64,000 nt of DNA from Amyloporia xantha (Eukaryota; Basidiomycota; Agaricomycetes; Polyporales; Adustoporiaceae): contig JAYKKR010000007.1 of NCBI GenBank assembly GCA_036971615.1, forward strand, positions 682,001 to 746,000, written 5' to 3'. The notes below the pieces were generated by a model. That model did no database searches. It worked only from the letters and a program-made list of their open reading frames with translations, and was not told the origin of the DNA. Within the stretch, counting starts at the first letter, position 1. Each line of letters opens with the position of its first letter. The translations under genes and the position numbers were made by a program. This document shows, in pieces, positions 34,334-46,588 of this stretch.

Positions 34334-37300
34334 TTATTGAGGGTTCAGCTTCCACATGCCATCTTTGACCGTTACGAGGCCCTCCCTCCTCGCCGCCTCC
34401 ATAAAAGCTCCCAGTTGTTCAATCGTCCGATCATATCCTGGCGCGAATTTCAGCATCGTTTGTATACGATCCAAGCTCAATGTCCCCAGGTTTGTGAGCA
34501 TTCCCTCAATAAACTGCCGGAAGTTATGACATTAACTTTGCTTTGGCGAAATGGAGTTAAGTCATAACGAACCTTCCAGAAAACCTTCATTTGTTCAGCT
34601 TGTTGTTGCTGGACAGTCAGCACAGCAGGCGATTCCTCTATGATTTGAGCTAAGTAACAGAGCGCATTCAGCAACCACAATTTCGGTACCACGATACAGA
34701 ACATACGGGGCTTTGGCGGATGATGTTTAGAACCAGAACTGAAGCTCTCTTGAGCAACTTCCAACAATACGTATTGATTATCTGCACCCTCCTTCAGCAC
34801 GCCAAGGTCCATCCATGTCATCACCGCTCTGATTGCTGCCGTCCTATCGACGGATCCTACTCGTGAAATCAAATCATCGATCGTCCACGTATCTGTGAGA
34901 AGGAACAAATTATAGATCTGATTGTGCACAGACACTCTGAGCACTCGCCTTTTTCTGAGAAGAGCTCGATAAAAGCGGCCTCCAGAGGCGTAACATCTGC
35001 GGGAACTGTGCGGTCCTGAAGTTGGATATCTAGGTGTATCGTGCCCAGATGCGGGAGCCAGCGTAGTTTCTTATCCGGTTTGAATGTCGTAAATTCTTTA
35101 GCATACGTATCCTGTATCCTGACGACAAAGTCCAATAAAAGTAAACATACAAACAGCGACAACATACTCTTTGAACTGCCCAGGCATCGTGAATTTGCTT
35201 GATTGCAGGGGCGGCCAGAAATGTCGCGAAATAATCGTAGGACGAAGCGGTATCTGAGCAGACATGAGAATAAGGACCAGTCACGGGGAAGATGTACCCA
35301 CTTTCTTCTGGGATTGGACATGTTGGTCGATTCGCTTGGAATCTGTCATGTCTTTCAGCATTACTTCGCAGACTTGTAATGCAGGTTCTCCGAAGCGTAT
35401 CTTCAAAATTTCGATATTCCGCCGCTGTCATCCACATCCTGAGTGTCGCCATAATTATCTGCAAGGAAGAATTCATACCTCACGTTCGAAATTGCCATCG
35501 GTGATAGCGAGCAGCCGCTGAGCCAGCAATACTTGCAGTTCCTTCACGAAGAGATCTTTGGAATCATAAATGCTGACCAACGTGCTAATGACATCGCCAG
35601 GCTTGTTCGTCCGAAATTCTTGAGACAGTTCAATTCGCGGCTTTTAGTCTGAAAAAATACAATATTATGCGAGATATTGCTTACCAGGGCCGGCATCTAT
35701 AGGCTCTGGCTCCCAATTCGGATCTGTATAATCCTCTACCTGCATTTGTTGCAATGGCTGGATAGGTTCGTTTTCGTCCACTAGTGAGTCGCCACTCTCG
35801 TCGTCTCCAACTAAACTCGCAACTATACAACGAATGGTATCTGGCCGCTCCCTACGCAGACGCAAGATAGTCTGAATGCTGGAATAACTACTCAAATCGG
35901 CAATACGATGGTGTCATACCTGAGATATTTTCGAATCGGATCAGCCACTTTGAATAGTAGAACACCGGGCGGGTCCACAATGCGCAAACAACGAATGATT
36001 GATACGTATTGAGTCAGAATATCTTTAGTGTCAGCGCCAGGATGTAGAAGCCTCTTCTTGTTTCTGTTATGCAGACAAGTTAGGAGGAGCGGAGAACTTT
36101 GCAAATCAAGCACCTACGCCTTGCGTAAAGTTTGAACGAGTTGTGCTCGTTGATCAACACGTGCCAAACACTCCTAATAATGCTATGATAGGTTTCATAT
36201 GTGGATGATCGAACAACAGACACACCTTGAGGTCTTGCAAAGCACCCGAAGAATCGGGATAGTCAACGATGATGTCGAAAATCTCCCTTGTCCTGTCGCC
36301 ATATGAATCCGAGAAGTAGCGTGAGCGATCAGAAGTCCCGCACATGCAATGAACCGACCGTAAATCGCTCAACGTCTTACACACATGGAAGTCAAACCTT
36401 GAGCCTACACCTTGCAGCATTGAACGAGCTTCGTCGGCTACAAGATGGGGCATCGTGATTACCTATCACAAATGTGCATGCAACCTTGACGATAGAAACT
36501 GACCGTTCCTGGCTCCTCGGGCATATGGCATGACCATCCAAGGCACGATCTTGTTCGTCATCCATTCTCGTAATCCTTTCAGCATTTGGTCACTCCATTT
36601 ACCAGTACACGTCTCCAGTATGTGAGATTCAATATGTTCATAACATACACTGGAGATGAGACTCTCATAGCGGTCAAGCAGACCAAGTTGTTCAAAGGCA
36701 GACCAAAGTGGCAAGTCCGGTCGTGAAGGCGGAACTTGGCCCTGGGTTGAAGGAGGAACTATTACCCAAGGAGGTGGAGAGGTGGATTGAACCAGGGAAA
36801 AGGTGGAGACTATGAGATCCTTGAATCCCTTCGAAAACGATCGTGGCAATTTGGAGAAGACATGGGTCTGGAAAGTGAGCGTGTATGCTGAGAGTATTGT
36901 ATGTCCCAGTCTGGTCCACGCACAACGTCATGTCAAGCTTGAAACCTTAGATACATAACGACGGCTCACTCTGGAATAGGCGACCACGCTTTGTACCATT
37001 CCAATAATCGATAAACAAGGCGCGCGATGTATTGGGGGTCCTCCGTAGCCTATCTAGAGTGAGCACGGAATGGCAAAGCTATATAGGCCAGTGACAAACC
37101 TCATATTGAGACATGATCTCATGTACTTCGCGAGTGATGAGGTACTGTTGCTTGCGCATGTCCTCTTGGGTGGCATCTCAGCAAGCTCCGAGCTGATATA
37201 CTTGAAGTCACCTACCGAGGAAATTCTCCAATAGCATCGGCAGCATCTTTGACTTGCTCAGAGTATCAACGGCCTCTTTCACCTCTTGCATGCCTACAAT

Positions 37301-37584
37301 TTCGCAAGACGTGTTCGAGTGGCTGAACGCGTCCGATCATGTGCTCTATCACTCACTATGCTCTTGCTTACTCGACGGATCTGTCAGGTCTCGAGGATGC
37401 AAGAACCTTGTTGCAATGTTCCATGCCTTGCTTGTTACGTGGTAGTATGTTCCAGACGTCGTGTCAAGCCGCTCACCTCACTGAAGGACAATAGTCCCAA
37501 GATTCCTGGCTGTTCACGGTTGAGACGAGAGAACGAGCTCTGCCATTTAGCAGCGACTTGGCGATGTATCGCTTCAGATGTCAT
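34334..37584 (-). CDS. APC2: Anaphase-promoting complex subunit 2 (cullin-like)
   Basis: Cullin-family scaffold of the APC/C ubiquitin ligase, which binds the RING subunit Apc11 and drives mitotic exit (family knowledge). Many short introns. The N-terminal exon 37584-37477 starts MTSEAIHRQVAAKWQSSFS. Later exons give PRSFSKGFKDLIVSTFSLVQ, YEHIESHILETC with DQMLKGLREWM, QTILRLRRERPDTIRCIVAS, the typical EDYTDPNWEPEPIDAGP, DLFVKELQVLLAQRLL-type sequence, and a C-terminal winged-helix cullin tail (LGTLSLDRIQTMLKFAPGY, LVTVKDGMWKLNPQ). Exact borders of the middle exons were not all checked. The promoter is shared with the divergent hydrolase gene and holds two MCB elements, fitting cell-cycle control. 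Confidence 0.92.
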
Positions 37585-37686
37585 CCTGCATACAGGAATA
37601 GATTCCGAGCTCCAGAGCAATTGAGGGGCATATACACGTGAATCACAAGTTGAGGCCTTGCAGTGAGGGGGATTGCGCTGAAGAGA

Positions 37687-37711
37687 ACGCGTCTCGTCAC
37701 GTGTGACGCGT
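37687..37711. promoter_or_regulatory. Two MCB elements flanking an E-box in a bidirectional promoter
   Basis: ACGCGT at 37687-37692 and 37706-37711 flank CACGTG at 37698-37703, in the 195-bp gap between the APC2 start (37584, minus) and the hydrolase start (37780, plus). ACGCGT is the MBF site of fungal G1/S genes; CACGTG is a bHLH site. Occupancy is inferred from the motifs. Confidence 0.5.
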
Positions 37712-37779
37712 TTCGTCCTGTTCGCACTAGGCGTCACGCTAGTGTCACTTCATTTGTCTCTTTCTACTTATCGAGCGAC

Positions 37780-39141
37780 ATGTCGAAACATGCTGAAGCA
37801 AGCTGCGGTACTCAATCACAGTTGGAATGTCGTACGTTCACATACAAGCGCATTCAAGACGATTTACTTCGCTTGGACGTTTATGCGCCTCGCTATCTAC
37901 AACCGTATGCGTCTGATACTACGGAAACGACTGGTCGTTCCCGCACTGTGCCCGCCCTAGTTTATTTCCACGGAGGCGGACTCACTGTCGGGAACAGACA
38001 AAGCTGGTTCCCTAATTGGCTATATAGTTAGTACATTAGTTGGTCTTCTCGAGAGTCCCCTGTTTTATAGATACGCTAGTGCGACGCTTTTGGACCTACC
38101 TCTGACTGCTCTATCAGATCGCATTACAGCCGCTGGATGTGCTTTTATATCCGCTGACTACCGCCTAATACCACCATCCACCGGCCATGAGATACTACAA
38201 GATGTGAAAGACGTCTTCCGGTTTGTCTCGGGAGAACTGAACCTTCTATTGCATCAAGACCGTCAGAATTCAGGCCAGATATTGCAAATCGACCCGAATG
38301 CTATCGCTGTAGCAGGTACAAGCGCAGGTGGTCTATGTGCCTACTTAGCTGCACTTCACGCAACGCCAAAGCCGAAAGCTGTCCTCTCCATGTACGGGAT
38401 GGGAGGTGATTTATTGGTGAGTGTATCACCTGTGACACATGTCCACATATCCTCTTAATAGGTGGATCTACGCAGACATCTCACTACCTTTCACCGAAAA
38501 CGGAGGTGTTCTTTCGTGGACGCGAATTGCTCGAACCAGATCAGTTCTCCGAGTACCTGTATCCCTCATCTCAGCTGCTACAGCCCATCTCAGACTCGGC
38601 GTTGGCATATCAGCCTGAGACATCGTCAACTCCTGGATTTCCTGCGAATCCTCGCATGCTACTGGCAAGGCTCTATTTGCAGCTGGGTGTCTACATGGAT
38701 TATTACACAGGTTGCCATGGGCCTAGTCTTAGCGCTACCTTGCGAGAGGTTGCTGCTCGCATCAAAGCTGTTTCACACGGAACGTCGGGTCCACCGCGTG
38801 GAGACAACCTCGAGATCGCTGAGATGATAGATGCTATCCCCAAACAGCACCTTCCTTTATTCCCCCAATTTTCAGTGACAGCGGACTGGCCACCGACGTT
38901 CTTGGTACATGGATCTGCCGATTCCGCAGTTCTGGTTCACGAATCACAACACTTGCAACTATTGCTAGAGCGTGTTGACGTCGCCGTAACACTGCGGGTG
39001 CTTCCAGATGAGGAACACTCCTTTGACTATCGAGAGGGTGCTGACGGACGATACGGTGGAGTGAACGGACTTTTTGATGAAGTGGTGAGCTTCCTTACAG
39101 GGCATATCATAAACCGGGAAGAGCACGACCAATCACGGTAG
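37780..39141 (+). CDS. Alpha/beta hydrolase fold-3 (HSL-type) esterase or lipase
   Basis: Three exons (37780-38026, 38118-38416, 38476-39141) give 403 residues. The oxyanion HGGG motif is in VPALVYFHGGGLTVGN (near residue 65), the nucleophile elbow in VAGTSAGGLCAYLAALH (GTSAG), and the acid and His in VHGSADSAVLVHESQHL and PDEEHSFDYREG. This is the order of the hormone-sensitive-lipase group. No signal peptide or membrane span is visible, so it is probably an intracellular carboxylic-ester hydrolase; the substrate is unknown. The exon 1/2 junction was chosen because it rebuilds NWLYNRITAAGCAFISADY; other acceptors put stops in frame. It shares the 195-bp promoter region with APC2. Confidence 0.88.
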
Positions 39142-39344
39142 CTCAAGGGGTCCATCACATACACTCGCTTTTTACCCTGCTGTATGAAGGTATCCACTTC
39201 ACCACATCCAACGTCAGAATCGCTTGGAAATCTATGTAGAAAGAAGTTTGTGTAGAAGACCTGCCCTTTGATTTGTAATAATACATATATCGCAGTGGAT
39301 TCCACATCCCGAGATAGATATCGACTGACATAGCGAGTCCTACG

Positions 39345-40882
39345 CTACAGCTTCTCTTTGAGGGCTTTAGAGTCGACGTCTGCGACCTCAGTGTCACTCT
39401 TCTCATCGACTTCCGAATGCAGCTGGTCCTCAATCACAGGCACCTCTACTCCTGTTACAATTGGCGACCCAGAGTCTGGATTACTGTCCGCGGTGGGTTC
39501 TGGTGATTCTCTTGCCCCTAAGACGCGCGCAAGTTGGTCTCGTATGTCTTCCACATCTTCTTCTAGCCGTCTTTCTTCCCCTTCCTCTTCCTCAGACGGA
39601 ACGGGAGGGATCTCATCGAAGTCCACCACGCTATTTTCTGTTTCTTTCCATAAGGCTTCTAGATCTTCCTCCCAACCAAGCTCTTTGCAAAGCTCTCGGA
39701 CAATTGAGTCGCACTTTCCTAGGCATATGACGTCGTCCGACCGGTTGCCAAAGTCACCAACAAGGTCGAGATTGATGAGCACTCTTGGACAATGCTCGGG
39801 GACCAATAATGCTAGCGATGCGAAAGGCTGCACCGTCAATGATGTACCGATCACGAATAGTAAATCTGCAGTTCGGAGCTGCGGTGCAGATTGATGAAAC
39901 AACTGCGGCAACTGCGTGCACAATGTAAGCTCTTGCGCTTACGCTATGTAAGTCGCCAAGACCTACCGATTCTCCGAAGAAAACAATGTCAGGCTTTACC
40001 AGTCCTTCGCACTCTGGGCAGTGCGCTACCTTGCCCGTCTTAAGGCATTCTCGCATTATATCTCCGTCAAATTCTGTGCTGCATTCTATGCATCGCTGGT
40101 TTGCGAAGCTTCCGTGAGCCTCTACGATTTTGTTCCCCGGAACACCTGCTCGGCGCTCCAGAGTGTCGATGTTCTGTGTGAAGCATGTGCGCAGACGGTG
40201 TTTGTCGACGAGTAGACGAACGAACGAGTGAGTAAGTGTTGGGCGAAAGCGTCCTGGTAAAAGTTCACGGGCAAGAGTGTAGACTAGGGAAAGCAATTAT
40301 GAGTCACTCTAGTAGTGGATACTGGATGATAGGGTGACACAAACAAGGCTTTGGATCGTCACGGAAGAAGTTAATCTCGAATACCGCCTCCGGGTGAGGG
40401 AGGTTGAGACGAGCAAGATTCGCCTGCAAGAGCGATTTTTCAGCGTTATCGTGCTCTGGCTAAGGTAGACAATCACCTACGTAAAGACCTAGCATGTACA
40501 ACGGATGATAAACATTCGAGATGAGTGCATTCACTCTAGATTGACGTAGCAACAATGCTAGAGACATACCTGTCTCTGGCGATCTGAAATCTGGAATGCC
40601 GGCTGATGTGCTAACCCCTGTAGAGTCATTCATATGTCAAACATCTGGGATATGATTATTCTTGATTAGTGAAGGCTCACCGGCACCAAGCTGTACTCGT
40701 CAATGAACAAAGGGCTCTTTATGAGGACACAACGTCATGCGAGACCAATTGAGAGCAATCCAGCTCACCATTACAAAGACCTTGCGACACTCATCGGATT
40801 TCATGTATTTTGCAACCGAAGACAGATCTCTTGCTTCGAGAACTTGTGGAGGGCCATCGTATTTAGACTGTTCAGCGCCCAT
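39345..40882 (-). CDS. HST2: NAD-dependent protein deacetylase (Hst2/SIRT2-like sirtuin)
   Basis: Removes acetyl (or other acyl) groups from lysines using NAD (family knowledge). The first exon 40882 to about 40839 and onward encodes MGAEQSKYDGPPQVLEARDL, followed by LGAGVSTSAGIPDFRSPETG (NAD site, split by two introns), LTHSFVRLLVDKHRLRTCFT, QNIDTLERRAG, the catalytic His in VEAHGSFANQRC, zinc ligands CIEC and CPEC, LVKPDIVFFGES, and TADLLFVIGTSLTVQPFASL. A long acidic tail (EEEEGEERRLEEDVED) follows. The N-terminal M-G-A-E-Q-S is a good myristoylation site, suggesting membrane attachment. The Met before LGAG, where most sirtuins have Val-Gly or Thr-Gly, is a small variation. Confidence 0.92.
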
Positions 40883-41256
40883 ATCTTATGAATTCACAAG
40901 GATTGTGCAGGCAGCCTTGATTCAAGCGTCGTACAGATGCTGGAGTAACTGAGAATATTAACGACGGTGGAGCCGGAGAAACCTCCGACAATGGTGATAT
41001 GTCACCGGGGCGTCGAGTCCCACAAGCTTCACCATACTCCGCGAAGCATACGTATATTAATTGTAACCGCAAGAGACGAACCGAGACGAGGGTAATTGGA
41101 TAATCAGTGCAAACATCATTCCAGGACGATCGCCATTCAGATCTATTCGATCCCGCCCCACTGAGACACGCCACTATCCTTGTGCTGAACGCCCTTAATC
41201 TTGTCTATAGCCCATCATTGTCGAGACATTCTAAACTAAACATCGCCCTTCATCAA
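40883..41256. other. Intergenic
   Basis: Promoter side of the sirtuin gene and 3' side of the S28 peptidase gene; nothing else seen. Confidence 0.5.
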
Positions 41257-43590
41257 TCAAGCCCTCTTCACAGGTTCCCAATCCTTCAACCACGCCGTTA
41301 CAAACTCGATCATCTCTCTGTGGATCTTCTCGATCTCAGGAGGTTCGGCTGAGATGTCACGCAAACCAAACTCGTCATAATGATGCACACCACCTATGAG
41401 TGAAATTATTAGACCACTGCCTACGAGAGAGTTATAGAACGTACCAGGGATCAGCTTGAAAGGTCTCAGGATTGTGTCTTCCCTGTCCAGAGCATACTCA
41501 CTGTGAGGTGTGGCAGGCCTCCAAGGGTCGACTGAGACGCCGACATGAGTACGATGAGGCTTGAAGAAATACATGATTTTGACTTAGTACTGACCTTCAC
41601 CGTCAATGATAGCAAGCCTATCTGCAGCGATAGCGAAGTCTCCCAAAGCGTTCACAGCGGTTATGTTCGGCATAGGAGGGACAATAAAGCTTTTGCCGGG
41701 TTGGAAAGCCTGAGAGAAATGATTGTGAGTAAAACCATGACCAGTAAAACCCGGAGACTGAAAAGACAGCCAATAGGAGGGAGTAAACGAACCTGTCGAC
41801 ATATCTTTGACTCATACTCTAGCGTCAGGCGATTTGAGATGATGCGTGGATAGCCCTCCGGAGGAGCGGTCTAATCTAGGGTAAGATTACATGTTTGTTC
41901 CGAGGGTTTAAACTCTTACCATGAAATAGCCCCATTCGGTGCACACCTGGAATAACCAAAGTCTCCAGGTGTCGTCTACAGAGGTGCCTTGGAAGCTCTC
42001 ATCGTCGTAAGTCCCGAAGCACTGCGGAGGCAGCGGTCAAGGCGAGAGACGATTTATCGTAAAAGAGCAGCTCACGTCTTCAACAGAAAAGCCCTCCGGG
42101 CATCGTGAAACGAAATGCTACCGGGAGATCAGAACTGTCGCCAAATACGAGGTCGACAATACTTACCTCCTTGATGTACTGAGCATAGTTGTAGACTACA
42201 AGCGGAATGCTGAGACCCTCAGGTAGCGACACTGTCTTAGTTGACTCATCATAGCTGCCATCGTCCAACTTGGCACGAAGTGCCGATCCATGCAGAGGTT
42301 TGCTCAATGCGTCACAGAATTCTTCAAATCCTGTGCTGCCAACCGAGGGGTCCCAGTTCTTTCCCTGCCAATAACCCATCGGGCTCTTCGTTGCATCGTA
42401 AGCTTCGTTGCAACAGTCGTCACATGCACATCAGTACGAACCTCGAGGAGGGATGCAAAGTCGTCATCATGCTCCAAATCCGCCAAACCGAACAGGCCCT
42501 TGAGCGCAATGCGCAGGTGGGGGATGTTAAGTATGGTGTCGATCGTCTCGATTGACGACTGGATGTTGTTTGAGCACTCGGGGTCCGCAGCAAGCCTTAT
42601 GATCTCCATGTATTCCCAATTCTCGATAGAGGCATGTGTCACCCCTGAGTTCGCGTTGAATAAGGCTCGTGTCAATGATGGAACCTCTTACCGCTGGAGG
42701 CGATGGCGCCGTAGACAAGATCGGGATAGAGAATCTTCATGTGCGCGGCGCGAGCACCCGCATAAGAACCCTGGAAACCGTGCAAACATATAGTGAGTAA
42801 AATCTTGTCTAATGGATGAAATGGGGAGAGAGCGAACACCGTAGTAGATCCAGGGAGTGTTCGGAGCTGTGAGATCTTCCTCTATTCCAGGGAATTTTAC
42901 ATTAGCCATAAAGTAGGCCGAATCCGCGGCCGATTGATCGTTGTTGAGCCATCTGGGATCCAATTGACATTGGGCTCTTCTAATATATAAGAACATTCTT
43001 TACCTCAAGGAATCCGTAGTCAGGTTTGCAACCGGCATGGATGCACCTGAAACGATGTTCTTAACAGACTGCATAGCCTGCCATTACTGACACGCACCAT
43101 AGTACCTATATCATAATACGTGAGTTTCATCGATGGCTAGTCCAGAATACACGGACCTGTGCTCTAGGACGACGCCAACTCCGCCCGTCGCCTTAGCGAG
43201 AATCTCTACGATCCCAGTGTCCAAGAACGGTATCCTGTCTTCTCCAGACGTCTCTCCTCCATCAAGCACGATGACGGGCCCGTTCGTGCCTGGCTTGTAA
43301 TGACGGGTATTGATCCAGTATCGCTGCTCGAACGTGTGAGTCGAGTTCGAGAAGTGATCGAGGGGTTGGGTGAACCAGTGTTCAGGAAATTCGGGCGGTT
43401 CTTCCGATTGAAAAACCGCATCCTGCGGCTCCTGTAGGACAAGACCGATAGGAAGGCTGGCATGCGCTGCCTCCTCTGCCCTCTGCAGTTTCCATAGGTT
43501 GACGCTCTGTGCACCCAGAAACTTGCCGCTTGTAGGCCCGCTTCGGGCCAACAGGCCCAGCGATAGCAGAGACAGTAGCACGCCCCTCAT
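41257..43590 (-). CDS. Secreted S28-family serine peptidase (prolyl carboxypeptidase/DPP-II type)
   Basis: The ATG at 43590 gives a signal peptide (MRGVLLSLLSLGLLARSGPT) and the mature start ends at the conserved FTQPLDHFSNSTHTFEQRYW. Then GPVIVLDGGETSGEDRIPFL, GVGVVLEHR, the nucleophile region IYYGGSYAGARAAHMKILYP with DLVYGAIASSGVTHAS, the Asp in IDGEVDPWRPAT, and the His in GGVHHYDEFGLRD. These are the Ser-Asp-His order of S28. Many short introns are present. Such enzymes cut after proline from the C- or N-terminal side and are used by saprotrophic fungi outside the cell (family knowledge). The exact specificity cannot be told from the sequence. Translation in the same frame could start further upstream, but that would bury the signal peptide. 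Confidence 0.9.
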
Positions 43591-44591
43591 TTGAGAAAGG
43601 ACTGTAGGTAGGCTGCCACTGCAGTACTGTGCGAGAGATACGACGATGACCGGGGCGACGCGACCTTCCGTTCCGTGTCTCTGCACGTGATGCTCGCGAT
43701 CGACTGACCAGTGAACTTTACAAGTCGTACAACTTCTAAATCTCAACTGCCAGCAGGGTGATCTTCTAGTAACCTTACGCACCAGTACTCTTCCGCATCC
43801 AGTCGGTTGCAGGCCTCAGTCTCGTTTGACAGGAATATAGGTTGTGACAAAATCTCGTCCTAATTAAAATGCTCGGTCTAAACTTCTGGGTGAACCGCCG
43901 GGCACGAGGCGCTCAAGAGTACACGATCACCAACGGAATCCCGGGTCTTGAATGCATCCACGTACTCACCGATTCTCATAAGGCGAAATACATCTCGTAT
44001 AACGAGAAATGCCATGGACTTACTCCGGAGCATTTGGAGACCTACTTACCGGAACACTCTCAGGCTAATTGGGACCGCATTGCCGATTTGGGACCAACAT
44101 AACGCCACGAGCCGCTCCTGCAAGTTATTCTCGCGATACGGAAATCCTGCTACCTTTCCAGTCACTGCGAAATTAAGCGATAATAAGCGGGCGCCATAAC
44201 ACAAAGATCCGGAGTCACAACTTATCAGACTTAAATTCGAAGGCTCCGTCGAATCCTGCGAGCCTGTCTTTCGCGGAGCATGACAACGGAAATGACATGT
44301 CTGATGACCTCGATATGATACAGATTCCGAGGTTGCTGAAGCTCTGACAGCCTCCGTCTGCGGTCATTGTCATCATTCACAGAGCGGCAGGAGACCGCCC
44401 GAAACCCTTTGACCAAGGAACGGTTCCACTCGGCAGATTCCACGTACGGGGATTCGTGTATATTAAATAAATTCCGGTAAACTTTCTCGCTCGCTCATTG
44501 CAACTTCCCTCACATCACAATGCAGGTGGACTGTACGTGAATTCTCCGTCTTCATTGCTTCTTCATTGCGCCCCGCTAACTTCAGAAACAG
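43591..44591. other. Divergent intergenic region
   Basis: Holds the promoters of the S28 peptidase (-) and F-box (+) genes, a TATA-like tract near 44457-44472, and the doubtful small frame listed below. Confidence 0.45.
43869..44102 (+). CDS. Possible small protein, 77 residues, unknown
   Basis: The frame starts with an AAAATG context and encodes MLGLNFWVNRRARGAQEYTI and ends WDRIADLGPT. The composition is protein-like (soluble, no low complexity) and nothing on the other strand explains it, but I recognise no family and there is no splice or promoter support. It may be chance or a gene remnant. Confidence 0.25.
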   Translation: MLGLNFWVNRRARGAQEYTITNGIPGLECIHVLTDSHKAKYISYNEKCHGLTPEHLETYLPEHSQANWDRIADLGPT

Positions 44592-46239
44592 ATGCATAGC
44601 TCCTCCTATGTTGATGGTATTAAGGCTAGTCGGCCCATCATCGCTCTCCAGACATCTGTCGATACTACCGGTCGCAATACAAGCACTCCACCCATTGACC
44701 TTCTTCCTGAAGAATTACTGTCCTCCATCTTCGAACATTGTCTGGACGGTGGCACTTATTACTCCGACCGTATATTCCGCACGATCACGTTGAGCCATGT
44801 CTGTAGAAACTGGCGCAACATCATGTTGAACACGGCTGCTTTGTGGACCCTCATCGACCTCCGCTATTTGACAATCGGGCGGCATTTTTGCCGTCGCTCT
44901 CGGACGTCTGGGATTTACATCACATTTGTCCAAACACTGTTCATGGATGTCCACACCCTGCTATCTCGCGCCGTCGAAATCCTATCGCCTCACCTTCATC
45001 GCCTAGCAGGCATACATCTATTTGCTCGTCCAAAGACCATACACGCGATCGTCGACCGACTGTGTGCTTCATTTTCGGAGTTGCTTCTCCTTGTCTCTGG
45101 GCTCGGACCCAGATTCGGTGGCGGTTCCACGCTGCTAGTCGAGCTAGACAACGCCCTAGTGCAACGAGTGTCTTTCGATGGCGTCTGTCCGATGGGATTG
45201 AACAACCCGTCCATTGGCTAATCTTCACCCAGACACATGTCCCTCAGTAGGACATGTGCTCTCGATCCTCCACAGGTGCTCTAGCCTAGAGGAGATCGTG
45301 CTACTATCAGCGCTTTCGCCAAGCCTAGACCGCGCGGAGAGTGTACAAGTCGCCATCCGAGTGGTAGATCTACCTCATCTTCGGTCTCTCGAACTCGCCG
45401 ATGAATCAAAACCGGTCATAGTAGATTTACTCTCTAATCTGTCCATTCCGCCAACCGCCAATTTATTCATCCACTGTCACGGTGTTGCAGATATTTCTAC
45501 CATTTTGCCCAAAGACCTGTCTCGCCTGCGCACGTTCTCCGCTCAAGAAAAGAGCAATGCACGAGTGATCACGATACTCGAGATTACTAGTAATCGCATT
45601 ACTCTGGTCAACCACGCGGCGTCCCGACGTCTCTCATCAGTGCATTTTGCTATGGCCCCAGAAAATTTGCCACACATTCTGGCCAACTTACCGTCGCTTA
45701 GGTCGGTCATTTCTCATGTGACTGTTCTTCAAGCAGTGATTCGGCACCATAATACCTCAGTCTTGTCCATCACTCGCAGTGTCTGGGAAGACGTCCTGAC
45801 TTGCATGCCGCTTCTTACGACGCTCGAAGTGGGAGGAATCTGGACGGAGGGAATTCTATCCGCTCTGTGTGCAGGTACCGAATCTACCTGTACGCTGCTA
45901 GGATCGAGCACGAGCCCAGACAGTGGAATACGCTGCAAAGGACTGCGATCACTGCGCGTGGCGGATACGTCCAGTGACAATAGCGAGGCCATGCGGCAGA
46001 TGGAGTTTCTAGAGCACTGTCTCGCGACACGGGCAGAATCCCTCGAGGCCACTCTGGACTCCTTGTCGATAGAGGTTCTGAAGGACCCTACTCGCGTGGC
46101 TGTGGTTACCTTCCTCAGACGATTACAGCACGTTGCGACAGCGGTCGTGGTACGCGAAGGGGGGCTGACGTCTCTATCCTCTGACTTACGAGTCGAACAT
46201 ACTCGTGCTGCGCTCACGGCCTCGGGCCTTTCTCGATAA
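44592..46239 (+). CDS. F-box protein
   Basis: Two exons (44592-45186, 45248-46239) give about 528 residues. The F-box is PIDLLPEELLSSIFEHCLDG followed by LSHVCRNWRNIMLNTAALWT. The second half has Leu-rich units (LEEIVLLSALSPSLDRAESV, LRSLELADESKPVIVDLLS). Without the 61-nt intron (45187-45247, donor GTCCGA, acceptor CCTCAG) the frame breaks; with it the join reads VSFDGVLGHVLSILHRC, which is family-like. A frameshift instead of this intron remains possible. An upstream ATG at 44520 could also serve through a short spliced exon. Presumed SCF substrate adaptor of unknown target. Confidence 0.72.
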
Positions 46240-46588
46240 CCAAAGAATACTCAGCATTGTCAGCCTGATCCGATGAGACCATTCGTACGCAGTCCTTCTG
46301 TCTTCCTCATTATCGGAGGATCGACAAAGCATAGTGTGAAGTAGTCGGGCGCGCTGACTTGGTCTGATAACACATTCAGGTCCACAACACGGTGGGCGTC
46401 TCTTGTGGATGTGGCTGATACTCGATGCGGTCATTATACACCATTGCCTCCGCGCGTTAGGACATCCTGGCCATTGCATATCTGCATACATGAAAATAGC
46501 AGGGACAACAAAGCGATACACGCAACAAATCTGCTATCGATACAATAGAGTAAGGGAAAGGAAACTCCCATGGGTCGGCGCGGGAAAG
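46240..46588. other. Convergent intergenic region
   Basis: 3'-3' gap between the F-box and peroxidase genes; nothing seen. Confidence 0.5.
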
